Position numbers and translations under genes: made by a program
Shown here: positions 31,809 to 43,100 of the stretch, piece by piece
Position numbering within the stretch: the stretch's first letter is position 1
Layout: each line of letters opens with the position of its first letter
Notes under the pieces: generated by a model
Databases searched by the model: none
What the model was told of the DNA's origin: nothing
The model's input: only the letters and a program-made list of their open reading frames with translations
Assembly: GCA_037176725.1 (NCBI GenBank)
Contig: JAZBRS010000076.1
Location: 118,687,001 to 118,751,000, forward strand
Direction: 5' to 3'
Length of the DNA stretch: 64,000 nucleotides
From: Posidonia oceanica
Lineage: Eukaryota > Streptophyta > Magnoliopsida > Alismatales > Posidoniaceae

Positions 31809-32825
31809 CCCTTTCCGGTTGATAGGACCGTAAACTATCATCTTGGGCTGATCCCCGATCTGGCCCGTAGTTGTGTTATACGGCTGACATCCAGTAACTG
31901 TCCCTCGTAATTGCACTTTCCAGTTGATAGGACTGTAAACTATCGCTCCAGTTGATAGGACTGTAAACTATCATTCTCTGGCTGATGATCCAAAACTCAT
32001 CCTTGGCTGATATCCGAAACTATCACTTGCAATTACGTTATACGGCTGACATCCAGTAACTGTCCCTTGCAATTGCAGCTTCCAGTTGATAGGACTGTAA
32101 ACTATCGTTCCAGTTGATAGGACTGTAAACTATCATTCCTTGGCTGATATCTGAAACTATCACCTGCAATTGCATTATACGGCTGATATACAGTAACTAT
32201 CCCTCATGATTGCGCTTTCCAGTTGATAGGACTGTAAACTATCGTTCCAGTTGATAGGACTGTAAACTATCGCTCCAGTTGATAGGACTATAAACTATCG
32301 TTCCAGTTGATAGGACTGTAAACTATCCCTCGCAATCATGTTATACGGCTGATATCCAGTAACTATCCCTCGCAAATGCCCTTTCCAGTTGATAGGATGT
32401 AAACTATCGTTCCAGTTGATAGGCCTGTAAACTATCGTTCCAGTTGATAGGACTGTAAACTATCATTCTCTGGCATTTGCGTTATACGGCTGATACCCAG
32501 TAACTATCCCTCATGGTTTGTGCTTTCCAGTTGATAGGACTGTAAACTATCGCCTCTAGTTGATAGGTCTGTAAACTATCGTTCCAATTGATAGGTCTGT
32601 AAACTATCGTTCCAGTTGATAGGACTGTAAACTATCCCGCACAACCATGTTATACGGCTGATATCCAGTAACTATCACTCACAACTGCCTCCAGTTGATA
32701 GGACCGTAAACTATCGTTCCAGTTGATAGGTCTGTAAACTATCGTTCCAGTTGATAGGACTGTAAACTATCACTCCCGGTTGATAGGACCGTAAACTATC
32801 CGGCCGATAAGCCCGACACCTTATC
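31809..32825 (+). repeat. Element 2: field of short hairpin repeats before the 3' LTR
   Basis: About 20 units of the type GATAGGACTGTAAACTATC, six GGCTGATATCCAGTAACTATC-type units preceded by TATAC, and several GATATCCGAAACTATC or GATGATCCAAAACTCATC units. Nearly every unit has complementary ends (GATAG/CTATC, GATA/TATC, GACA/TGTC, GATGA/TCATC). The field ends with GATAAG...CTTATC at 32805-32824. No coding potential. Confidence 0.92.
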
Positions 32826-33278
32826 ACCTTTTTTTTTGCGTGACCTTGTCCCAGGAAGGCAAAGTCCAGCATCCCCTTGCGAAAGGAGAGTTGGCCTCTC
32901 TCCCCTCGCACCCCTCTTTTTTCTGCTAGCTTGCTCCCTGGGCTGGGACAAGCTGCACCTTTTCTTTCTTGCCTTGTCGCGCAAGTCTGGCCTTTCTGCC
33001 AGGTCCTTGCGCCACATCGCGCCCTTTCTTCTAGCATTTCTCTTGCATCATTCCTGCACCTTCTCAGCTAGCATTGCATACTAATTTAGCATCATCAGCA
33101 TCACTTGCACTGCATCAGCATTCTAGCTGCACTAACTTTTATACCAACATCTGCATTGCATCTGCATTAGCATGCATTACATACTTTGCACATCATCCAT
33201 CTGCACCGGCATTTTGCATTGCGGCAACGGGCTACGATTTTCGGAGCATCCCATAGCAAACCTCTGCTCCCGCCGGTC
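32826..33278 (+). other. Element 2 spacer before the polypurine tract
   Basis: A T-run, then CT/GC-mixed sequence and a GCAT/TGCATTAGCATGC-rich stretch (33060-33200). Homologous to 43096-43556. No gene seen. Confidence 0.6.
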
Positions 33279-33279
33279 A

Positions 33280-33361
33280 GATGGGGTGTCCTGTCAACCC
33301 TGAGCAGCGGCCTCGCTCCGCTTGACCATGCTCAGGGAGGGGCAACTATTGACACCCCATC
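33280..33361 (+). promoter_or_regulatory. Element 2 polypurine tract within nested inverted repeats
   Basis: The polypurine tract AGGGAGGGG (33334-33342) lies four bases before the 3' LTR and would prime plus-strand DNA. Outer arms GATGGGGTGTC (33280-33290) and GACACCCCATC (33351-33361, inside the LTR) are perfect complements. Inner arms CCTGAGCA (33299-33306) and TGCTCAGG (33329-33336) overlap the tract. The innermost pair is GCGG (33307-33310) and CCGC (33318-33321). Confidence 0.75.
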
Positions 33362-36300
33362 ATGACAGGCCCGGATCATTTGGGACCTTCTGATGATTTC
33401 TGGATCTAAACCTAGGTCAAAACAACCCCCAACCCTCTTCATCTCACCCTTCAAAACAAGCCTAACTTGACCTAAGCCTACACCCTCTTCCCAAGCCCAA
33501 AACCTGCCCAAAAACCATAGGAAAACTCATCAACCCCTACCAAGCAGACCTACCCAAACACTTAGAAACTTTCAGCCCAAAACCATTCCCAAAAATCCTA
33601 GAAAACTTAGGTGAAACCACCCTTTTTCTACACCTCAAAACCCCTCCAAAACTTGCTCAAAATCAGACCAAATCCCTAGAACCAACACTAGAAACCCTAG
33701 GCTACACACTCCCCAATTTTCACCCCATTTCAAAACCTTTAAGCCTTCCTTTTACCTAAATTATCCTTTTCTCTCTCCTGGATTATCCTTTTCTCTCTCC
33801 TGATTATCCTCCCTCTTTTCATCCCCCTCTCTCTCTTTTTCTTGCCTGGCTGTGGGCCCCCTTCGTGCTTCTATCTCTTCTCTATCTTATTTCTATTTTT
33901 ACCTAATTTTTAACATTTTCCCTGACTTTTAAAAAAATTGTTTTCCCCCAACTCATCTCTTTCCCCTTTATTCCTCCTTTTTCACTTTTCTTCTTCCTTC
34001 TCTTTTCCTTTTTTCCTTCTTTTGCTAAAATCCATAAAAAATCCTTAAAAACCTCTAAAACTCTAAAACTAAAGAGAAACAAACCAGAACCCTAAGAAAA
34101 ATAATTAAAAATACTAAACAAACAATTGAAAACCTAAACCCAACTAAAATTAGCTAAAATGGAAAATCAAGGAGTGTAACCTAAAAAATACAAAATAACC
34201 AAAAGAAAATGCTGTAAAATCAAGGAAAAAACTAAAATATAATCAAAACCAACCAAAAGTGAAAACCCTATCAAAATAATCTAAGAACAAACCCTAAGAA
34301 GAAGTAAAACAATTAAAAAACACTAAGACAAATAATTAATGAAAAAAGCTTGACTTAACAAACCTAAGAAGGACATCTTAAGAATTTAATTAAAAAGAAA
34401 ATGAGAAGCGAATTAAAAAGATTTAAAAACACTTAATCCATCAAGAAGAAACTTAACTAAAAAACATCAAGAAAACTTAACAAATAAAAAATCAAAAGTG
34501 TAATTCAAAAAAAAAGAAGAGAGAGACTTAAGAAGAATCCTAAAAAGACTAAAATCAAAAGCCAAAACTCACTCTAATTAATCTAAAAATAAACTTTAAA
34601 AAATCCTCACTAAAATCTCAGATACTTAACAAGGAAAACACAATGGAAAAATAATTTAAAAGGCTTAACAAATACTTAATCAAAATGGAAAGCAAATTAA
34701 AAACAAAGAAAACCCTTAAAACCCTAATCAACCCCAAAACCCCTCTAAAATCAGAATTAATCAACTAAAAACAGTCATTAAAAATTTAATCAAGATCCTG
34801 ACTCACAACATAATCATTCTAATATTTTTACTTATTTTTATTTTATTTTTACCTAATTTATTTCTCCTTTTTTTCTCCTCTCTTTCTCTCTTTCTTCCTA
34901 TTCTTTTTTTTTCTGTTGGGCCCAGTCCAGCCCGTCCGCCCCATCTTTCTTTTCTTTCTTTTTTCTTTTTTTCCGCTCGCGGCCCGGCCCGCTTCCCTCC
35001 TTCTTCCTCTTCCTTCTTCTTCCTTTGCGTTTTTTCTCCTCCTCCCGCGAGCCTACAGCACTCCCTCTTCTTTTTCAAATTCAAGCTCTCCCTCTCCATC
35101 CAATCGAGCAACAGGTCGCTCCTCCTCTCTCGCCTCTCAGCGGCTTTTCCGGTGAGGCTATTACTGCCTGTCGCTTCGCCGGTCTCACCTCCAATCAGCT
35201 GCAGGGCCGGTGCCGGTGGAATTCAAATTCCACAGCTCGCGCCCAGCAGCCTCAAGCCCTCTGATAAAGCCTCAGCATTCGACCTGCTTCAATGCCTTTT
35301 TGCCGTCCGAGAGAGAGAGCTGAAATCCAGAGAGAATTCCCCGGCAAGCTTCCCCTTCTTCTCCCTCTGAATTCAGCAGAACTTCCTCTTTCCCATTCCC
35401 CTAAAACCAGCCCGTTCCAGCCTCCAATTCTCTTCCATTTCATCCCCCAAATCCACCCAGAGTCCCAGCATTCCTCCTCCACCCTTCCACAGCCTTTCCA
35501 TTCCAGAAAACACCCCGAATTCACCCGAATTTCCACCGCAGAAGCCAACTGCAACCCAACACCACCTCCTCTAAAATTGCCTTCACCACAGACCTTCCAA
35601 CCGTCCCAAACTTTCCCCTGTCACTCGCCTGAACTCCACCTCTCCAAGACACCCAGCCTTCAGCCTTCTCCCCCCTCACAGGCCGAACCTTCCACCACAA
35701 ACAGTTACCTCCCTCTCTGACCAGAAAATCGACCGGCTTGCAATCTCCACCCACAGCCTCCCAAAACCCAATTCGACCGCCCAGAACCCTTCTCCAGACC
35801 TCCAGCAGTCTTCCAGAAGACCCCATCTGGCCTGAGGAGCAGCGGTCAGTCCCCCCGATCTCCGACTGCCTCTGTGAACCCAAGATCGGCCGAATCTTCC
35901 TTCGGTCTTCGCAGCAGCCGTCCAACCATCCAGGAAGCTCCAGAGGATCGCTCTGAGGAGATCCAAGCCATCCCGAGCCACCGACGCCCCCTCCTCTCAC
36001 CAGACGAGCTCCACCGGCAACCTCTGAAACAGCCTGCGTCGGGAGGGCTTCTCAGCCGCGGAGACAGGTAACTCTTTATCCCCTTAGCCTAATCTTCCTC
36101 CCCTCTTGCTTTTCCCCCCCTTAGAATAAGTTTTTCTTCGCTCTTGCGCCGGTGGCCTCTCCGGCCAGAGTCGTCTTCTCCGGCGAGTCTCTCCGTGCGT
36201 CCCTCCGCTCCGGTCAGCAGAACGGCGTTTCAGCAGTTGCCTCAGGTCCGCACGAGTCTCAGGAACACGCTCCGGTCTTCAGATCGCCGCGTCGTCGCGC

Positions 36301-39300
36301 CGATCGCCCGGAACGCGCTTCTGAAACTCTGCAGACCTCTGGTGGCTTCTCCGGCTCACTCCAGCCCGCGTCGAGCTCCGCCGAGCGTTGTCCGACCTCC
36401 GTCAGGACCTGGAGATGCTTCTCCGCCGGTCTGCACCTCCCCAGCATCCCTATGCCGGCGTTCATGGATGCTCGCAGCTTGCTGCTACAGTGTCCATGGT
36501 CGTCGGCCATGCACTGTTCCTTTATTTTCCAGATATCTAAGTTTTTCGTTAAATATTGCATTTCTGGTCTGAGTTCTTATCATTTTGCATTCCAGTCCTT
36601 TATTTGATTTAATCTGCTGATTTTTGAACTGAAACCATATTAAATTGCATGAAATGTCTGTGGTTTTCCCTATTTGCATGCTGATCCATTTACTGTGCTG
36701 TTCTTCAGTAATAAGTTAGACTTTGGCCCTCCTGCTTTTGATTTTTGCACTTAAGTCCTGCAGTAGTTTAATTAGATTTAATGCATATATTTTGCCATAT
36801 GAAATTGCATTCTGGGTCCCCTTTATTTTCAGTATTTGCATCCTGATCCTCTGTCCTGTAGAACTTAGGTTTTATTTTTTATTTTTGCTTGCTGCATTGC
36901 ATTTCTCCCCCTCTGTTTTCTGATTTTTGCATATAAGTCCTTTCTAATGCACAGTAGTCATTTAAATGCATATTTAGCTTATTAAATTGCATTTTTGACC
37001 TTGCATATTTTAAAAATTGCATGTCAGTCCTCTGTCTGCCCCTTTAATGCATATTTTGCTTCAAAAATTGCATTTTTGACCCTACATAATTTGAAAATTA
37101 CACACAGGTCCTCTGCATGCTTATAAAAATCATTTAAATGCATATTTTGCTTCAAAAATTGCATTTTAGCCCCACATGTTTGAAAAATTGCATGTAAGTC
37201 CCCATTTGCATTCCCAGACTACTTAAGACCCTGTTTTTCTGGAAAAATTGCATTTTAGACCCTATGATTTCAAAATTGCATTTCAACTTGCCACATGTCT
37301 TCAAAACTTGTCCTGATGCATACCCCTTTTGAAAAATTGCATTTTAAACCCTGTCCTTTGCAAAATTGCATACAGACCCTCCTTTTTTCAAAATCCCTGC
37401 ATGAAAGCCCCTAAACTTTTCAAAACCTTTGCATTTAGACCCCCATCTTTTCAAAAATTGCATTTGAACCCCCAATTTTCTGAAAAATCCCCCTTAAGTC
37501 TTTTCTCGCTTTCTGTATGCATTGCATCCATGCATTCTAGCTTTTTGCATCCTCTGCACACACTTAAAGCTTCTTTAGCTCCCATTTTCATGGGAGGACC
37601 TGTTTGCACACCCTTAGGACCCCCTGTACACTTAGATCTGTTCTTCTCTCCTGTTCTGGCCCCTCTGCCTTGAAGCTGCGATATCTTCCAATCCGACCGT
37701 TGGATCTTTTCAAACAAGGTACCCAGACGACCCCGGCGAAGCGCTCTTCAGCATGGACAAGCAGATTTCAGATCAGGCTCCAGATTTTCCAGGTACGTCC
37801 TCCTGAACCCCTGCACAGCATTCATTTGCATACTATTTGCATTGCATGCATCGTTTTCGCTTTTTGTTTCCTCGAACATGTAGAATAAGACTTCCTCTTC
37901 TTATCTATCAACTCCGTTCCTCGTTTCGCGTATTCCTAAGTGTTTTGTGTTGTGTTTTCCTTGGATTCACCACTTATTGCGACTTTCTTCCCACTTTTCC
38001 ACGATCCGATCGCACCGCGAGCTTTGGGCAGCATGCGAGACACATCGTGGAGCGGTTTAGTGGGAAACAGTCGCAAAACGGTGGTAATCCCTCCACTTGC
38101 TTGTTCTCCCCAGTGTAGGTCTTCACACCTACTCTGCGTGGCCCTTGAACAGTGCCTATTCTCACACACGTACTGTTTGCCTCCCCTTTCACTTTTCTCA
38201 TCCTCTCTCTTTGCATTCGCATCTGCATGGTTTTGCCGAGGTTTTATTCCGTCTTTTGGCACCGTTTCGCCTGCCCGCTTTGTCATTGGCACCGTTTTGC
38301 GTGTCCGCTTCGCTTTTGGCACCGTTTTGCGTGCCTGCTTCGCTTTTGGCACCGTTTCACGTGTCCGCTTTGTTTTTGGCACCGTTTTGCGTGCCCGCTT
38401 CGCTTTTGGCACCGTTTTGCGTGCCCGCTCTGTCTTTGGCACCGTTTTGCGTGTCTACTCTGTTTTTGGCACCGTTTTGCGTGCCCGCTTTGTTCTTGGC
38501 AACGTTTTGCATGTCCGCTTCGTTTTTGGCACCGTTTTGCGTGCCCGCTTTGTTCTTGGCACCGTTTTGCGTGCCCGCTTCGCTTTTGGCACCGTTTTGC
38601 GTGCCCACTTTGTCTTTGGCATCGTTTTGCGTGCCCGCTTCGCTTTTGGCACCGTTTCGCGTGCCCGCTTTGTTTTTGGCACCATTTTACATGCCCGCTT
38701 CGCTTTTGGCACCGTTTTGCGTGCCCACTTCGCTTCTGGCACTGTTTTGCATGCCCGTCTTGTTTTCTTGCACCGTTTTGCGTGCCGTTCTCGTTTCTTG
38801 CATTGTTTCGCGTGTTTTGCGCCGTTTTCTCTTGCATGTCGCTTGCATCTGCATGGATTTACCGTTGTTTTGCTTTTTTGCTTGCATTTGCATATAGGGC
38901 AATGATGCTTACGGCCTGGAGTTCTCACGAGTTCGGTTTCACCCGATTCGGAACACAGACAGCGTTGCTGAGCACTTAGACAGCACGTTTACTTTCTTGC
39001 ATTGCATTCTACCACTTAGAGCACACCTATGAGCATTCATTCAGGCATTCATTGGCATTTAGGCATTCAAATCTGCATTTCCCTGCATATGCGAGCGTAA
39101 GCCTAGAAAGACCGATTCTCGGGCGTGTCGGGGGTGCCTAACACCTTCCCCGCACGTAACAGGAGTCCTTGCCCAGTCTTTTGGCCTGCAATGACCATAT
39201 CGCCCTTATCCTAGGCCCGAGTCATCTCATTTGCATGTATTTGCATTTGTTTTCCTTTGCATTGCTTTGCTTTGCATTTCTTGCTTGGTTTTGCGTGTTA

Positions 39301-39469
39301 ATTCACGTATTTCCCTCGGTTTTCCTTGTCTCCTGATAATAGACATGGTAGCGACTCTGATTTGTCTTATCTTCTTCTTTTCTTCCCTTTTTAAGTGTTT
39401 TCGAGTTGAGCCCTCCTCCTCGGATCATCGCCACTAATAGTAAGCCTGATTCTGATTGGGATTACTACA
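33347..39469 (+). repeat. Element 2 3' LTR (6123 bp)
   Basis: Starts TATTGACACCCC (the TG is mutated to TA) and ends GATTACTACA, followed by the ATATC duplication. Same blocks as the 5' LTR at an offset of about 20.2 kb: GT-AG interval at 37793-37883, 30-bp array at 38251-38820, terminal hairpin at 39124-39156. The 60-bp excess over the 5' LTR equals two extra 30-bp units. Confidence 0.95.
38251..38820 (+). repeat. Element 2 3' LTR: 30-bp tandem array, 19 units
   Basis: GGCAC-type units every 30 bp from 38258 to 38738 (17), plus two degenerate units; two more than in the 5' LTR. Confidence 0.92.
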
Positions 39470-39474
39470 ATATC
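39470..39474. repeat. Target-site duplication of element 2, right copy (ATATC)
   Basis: Identical to 13120-13124. Element 1 spacer sequence resumes at 39475. Confidence 0.95.
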
Positions 39475-39858
39475 TTAAGCATATCAATCCGCATCATGCA
39501 TACCTGCATCTCTAATCATCTCTTCCCTCTTTCCAATCATTCCGCTCTGCAACTTGCCTCGGCTCTGAGACAGTAGTCTTGCCAAGCACGCGTTGACGCC
39601 GCTCGAGCTGCGCTGGTCCAGATCTCCTACCAGTCCTCACCCTCGTGTCAGCAGAACTGCTACAGAATTCTCCTGCTTATGTGTGCTTAGCTGCTATACT
39701 CTGATATTAACTGCTGAAATATATTGAACTGCTTTATCAGCCTTAGACTCTGCTTTCTGTTAGAGATTATATGCCTGTGTGATCTGATTGCCTACAGTAT
39801 TGATAACAGGTACCTTGAAGATCTGCAGCATCTGTATGTTTCCCCTGCGACCTGTGCC
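39475..39858 (+). other. Element 1 spacer, right part, up to the accessory ORF
   Basis: Continues 12059-13124 after element 2 is removed and matches 29017-29410 of element 2. Keeps the acceptor-like GATAACAG|GTACCTT word near 39803-39817. Confidence 0.8.
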
Positions 39859-41062
39859 ATGGGTTATCCTACTCTTGAGACCCCAATGCACTGTTTTGAG
39901 ACCCTACGGGGTTGGATTGGCAAGCTTACTCAGGAAGACTGCGAAAAGCTACGCCTCTGGGGCATACCAACAAAACTGCTGAAGGCAGCTGATGTCGAAG
40001 TGATCTGTCACCTTCTGTGCGCTGTCGCAAGATTCTGGAAGGCAGTGCACCATGTCTTCCGCTTCGGAAGGACTAAGCTAACACCAACATTGGAAGACGT
40101 GTGCCGCATCTGTGGCTTCTCCCGACTGATGGGACCGCCCATTTTCATGAGACGTGACAAGTACATAGCGGTCCTCTGCAAGCTATCTGGGCTATCTACT
40201 GACTGGTGCCAGCAAAGACTGATTTGCACCAGCGGCCTTACGCCCATGCTGTGCCTGCACTACTTTGATGAAATCATAGACAAGCATGCTGAGCTCAGCA
40301 ATGATCTGTGGCTTCGGGGATTTGTCACCAGATTTCTGGGAGAACTGATATTTACTCATGGCCGGATGACAGTTGCGATAGAAATTGCTGAAATCGCACT
40401 AGCTGTGGTGACTAGGCAGATCGACCTAGCACCAGTTGTCCTAGTTGAAACTTACTGTGGGCTGGACCGCATCTCTCACCGCTGCCGACACTTCCATGGC
40501 TGCGGAGTGCTAGTACAGATCTGGCTAGCTGCACACCTTGAACTGGACATACTGCGCCCCCGGAGCAATGCTATTGAGACTTACTGCGACAGCGGCCACG
40601 CCAGAACAATCAAGAGCATCCCTGAAGAATACAAGAACTATCTGAGCTGACAGACGACACCGTCACATGGCGTATCATCCCATCTGCGGCTGAGCCTTTC
40701 ACTATCTTCTTCAACACCCGCAATGCGCGACTTGTAGTGCTGCCTGGATTCATCGGAGGTGTGGAATATCATCCCATCCGGGTCATGCGGCAGTTCGGCC
40801 TCCAGCAGGGCGCCTTCATAGACAGCATAGCCCCAAGGCTTCTCTAGACATATCCTTTTGGCTCAGCATCTGCTACAACTCAGCTGGCTAATCTTATGCA
40901 GCATGGAGTGCGGTCTACCGACTTAGCATCTGCGTAAGGCTCGAGATGCACTCCTGAATATCTGACGGAGTTACAAGCGTTCTGGCCCATCAGTGAGATA
41001 CCACCTGGTGCTCCCATGTTCCCTGACTCCAGAAAGGCAAAGAAAGCGCGGACCGACTAGAG
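39859..41062 (+). pseudogene. Element 1 accessory ORF, DUF7745-like, frameshifted
   Basis: ATG at 39859 (MGYPTLETP) opens a frame through the conserved blocks FWKAVHHVFRFG, LTPTLED, GPPIF, WLRGFVTRFLGELIF, LAPVVLVETYCGLD and HFHGCGVLVQIWLAAHL to TGA 40648-40650. One base is missing near 40640 relative to element 2; homology then continues in another frame with stops near 40846 and 40935 to a basic KKAR end and TAG 41060-41062. It keeps the N-terminal part that element 2 has frameshifted, so the two copies are broken at different points. Open frame also extends upstream to 39724, but the ATG at 39859 is the one shared with element 2. Confidence 0.7.
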
Positions 41063-41602
41063 CGTCTGCATAGCTGTCTGCCTGTTTTGTCATATGCTGT
41101 ATCTTTTGGCCTGCCACAGGCTTGTAATCAAGCTCTATCAATACAAAGGCGTTCTGAGCCATCTATTTGCATTTCAAATCTGCTTCAAGTGCATGCATGA
41201 TCATATCAATCACATCTGCAGGGCCTCTGGCCAGACTTGCTGCCGAACACCATAGGAAAGTCCTCTTCAACCAATCCAAGTGCTGACCCATGCCATCCAC
41301 GTAAGCAAAGTTGCCGAGCACCGTCATCCGGATCTTCTTTAACGGGCTGGCACCCCTAACTGCCCGGCGATAGGTCCGTTAACCTGTCATCCCCAGGCTG
41401 GTATCCCAAACTACTCGTATGGCAAACACGTCAGTTTTGTCTTCACCCTCTGCTTTTGATGCCAAGGACACGCTGGCCAACCCCTGGCATCATCCTGATA
41501 CCAGGGGCATCTTTTGATCGCCCCTTGGTATCACTCCTCCTCTCTTTCCCCCATGATATTCCTAGTATCATGGGATGATTCGCTCTCGCGAAACTCATTC
41601 AT
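41063..41602 (+). other. Element 1 post-ORF spacer with paired inverted repeats
   Basis: Homologous to 30604-31262. Holds one copy of the 54-bp unit near 41344. GATACCAGGGGC (41497-41508) is complementary both to the upstream CCCCTGGCATC (41481-41491, one mismatch) and to the downstream GCCCCTTGGTATC (41520-41532, one bulge). CCATGATA/TATCATGG near 41551-41575 forms another 8-bp stem. Confidence 0.65.
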
Positions 41603-41906
41603 TTGCCGGCCGATAAGTCTGATATCTTATCATCCTCTCTTTGCCAGCCGATAAGTCCGATATCTTATCATTCTATTCTTTTATTCATTTGCCGGCCGAT
41701 AAGTCCGATATCTTATCATCCTCTCTTTGCCGACTGATAAGTCCGATATCTTATCATTCTATTCTTTTATTCATTTACCGGCCGATAAGTCCGATATCTT
41801 AACATTCTACTCTTTCATCATCTCTTTGCCGGCCGATAAGTCCGATATCTTATCATTCCATTCTATCACCCTCTCTTTGCCGGTCGATAAGTCCGATATC
41901 TTATCA
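41603..41906 (+). repeat. Element 1: GATAAG/CTTATC hairpin repeat, 7 copies
   Basis: Seven CCGGCCGATAAG-TCCGATAT-CTTATC units with shorter, more variable spacers than in element 2. One copy ends CTTAAC. Confidence 0.9.
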
Positions 41907-41979
41907 ATCTCTTCAATCAATCAATCATCTCTTCAATCTTAATCAATCTCTTCAATCAATCAATCAATCAATCAATCAT

Positions 41980-42019
<40 letters not shown>

Positions 42020-42036
42020 CTCAATCATCAATCAAT
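41907..42036 (+). repeat. (AATC)n-rich microsatellite tract, element 1
   Basis: Imperfect AATC runs, longer than the equivalent in element 2. Confidence 0.9.
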
Positions 42037-42046
42037 CACTGCTCTT

Positions 42047-43100
42047 TTCGGTTGATAGGACCGTAAACTATCATCTTTGGTTGATATCCAAAACTATTCC
42101 GCAGTTGTGTTATACGGCTGACATCCAGTAACTGTCCCTCGTAATTGCACCTTCCAATTGATAGGACCGTAAACTATCATTCTCTGGTTGATGATCCAAA
42201 ACTCATCTTTGGCTGATATCCAAAACTATCACCTGCAATTACGTTGTACAGCTGATATCCAGTAATTATCCCTTACAATTGCTCTTTTCGGTTGATAGGA
42301 CCGTAAACTATCATTCTCTGGCTGATGATCCAAAACTCATCTTTGGCTGATATCTAAAACTATCCTGCAATTGCATTATACGGCTGATAACCAGTAACTA
42401 TCCCTCATGATTGCGCTTCCCAGTTGATAGGCCCGTAAACTATCGCTTCCAGTTGATAGGCCCGTAAACCATCACTTCCTGTTGATAGGACCGTAAACTA
42501 TCGCTGCGCTAATCATGTTATACGGCTGATATCCAGTAACTATCACTCGCAAATGCCCTTTCCGGTTGATAGGACTGTAAACTATCGCTCCCGGTTGATA
42601 GACCCATAAACTATCGCTCCTGGTTGATAGGCCCGTAAACTATCGCTCTCGGTTGATAGGTCCGTAAACTATCGCTTTCAGTTGATAGGACCGTAAACTA
42701 TCGCGGGCATTTGCGTTATACGGCTGATAACCAGTAACTATCACTCATGGATTGTGCTTCCGGTTGATAGGACCGTAAACTATCGCTCCCGGTTGATAGG
42801 ACCGTAAACTATCGCTCCCGATTGATAGGTCCGTAAACTATTGCTTCCGGTTGATAGGCCCGTAAACTATCGCTTCTGGTTGATAGGACCGTAAACTATC
42901 CTGCACAATCATGTTTTACGGCTGATATCCAGTAACTATCACTCACAACTGCACCCTCCGGTTGATAGGACCGTAAACTATCGCTTCCGGTTGATAGGTC
43001 TGTAAACTATCGCTTCCGATTAATAGTCCCGTAAACTATCGCTTCCAGTTGATAGGACCGTAAACTATCCGACCGATGAGTCTGACATCTTATCACCTAC
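42047..43100 (+). repeat. Element 1: field of short hairpin repeats
   Basis: About 20 GATAGGACCGTAAACTATC-type units, six TATACGGCTGATATCCAGTAACTATC-class units (described in parts: TATACGGCT, then GATA...TATC) and five GATATCCAAAAC/GATGATCC units, in the same order style as element 2. It ends GATGAG...CTTATC, which keeps pairing through a G-T wobble. Confidence 0.92.

Larger units (their letters stand above)
13125..39469 (+). mobile_element. Element 2: complete 26.3 kb Ogre-like retrotransposon inserted in element 1
   Basis: Two near-identical LTRs (13125-19187 and 33347-39469), a perfect 5-bp duplication, a tRNA-Arg primer site, a polypurine tract and the order gag-protease-RT-integrase-accessory ORF define a complete insertion. 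Size, LTR length, primer and the Gag and protease style are those of the Ogre group of the Tat lineage. By eye the LTRs differ at roughly one to two bases per hundred in sampled lines plus a 60-bp length difference, so the insertion is fairly recent. In-frame stops (22011, 22704, 22980, 24945, 27830) and an internal deletion near 26831 make it non-autonomous now. Confidence 0.95.

Noticed and set aside
31809..32825. CRISPR-like array because of short palindromic repeats
   Set aside because: No unique spacers of constant length, several interleaved repeat types, and a plant retrotransposon context.
39724..39858. Upstream extension of the element 1 accessory ORF to 39724
   Set aside because: Element 2 does not share the extension; the conserved protein begins at the ATG at 39859.
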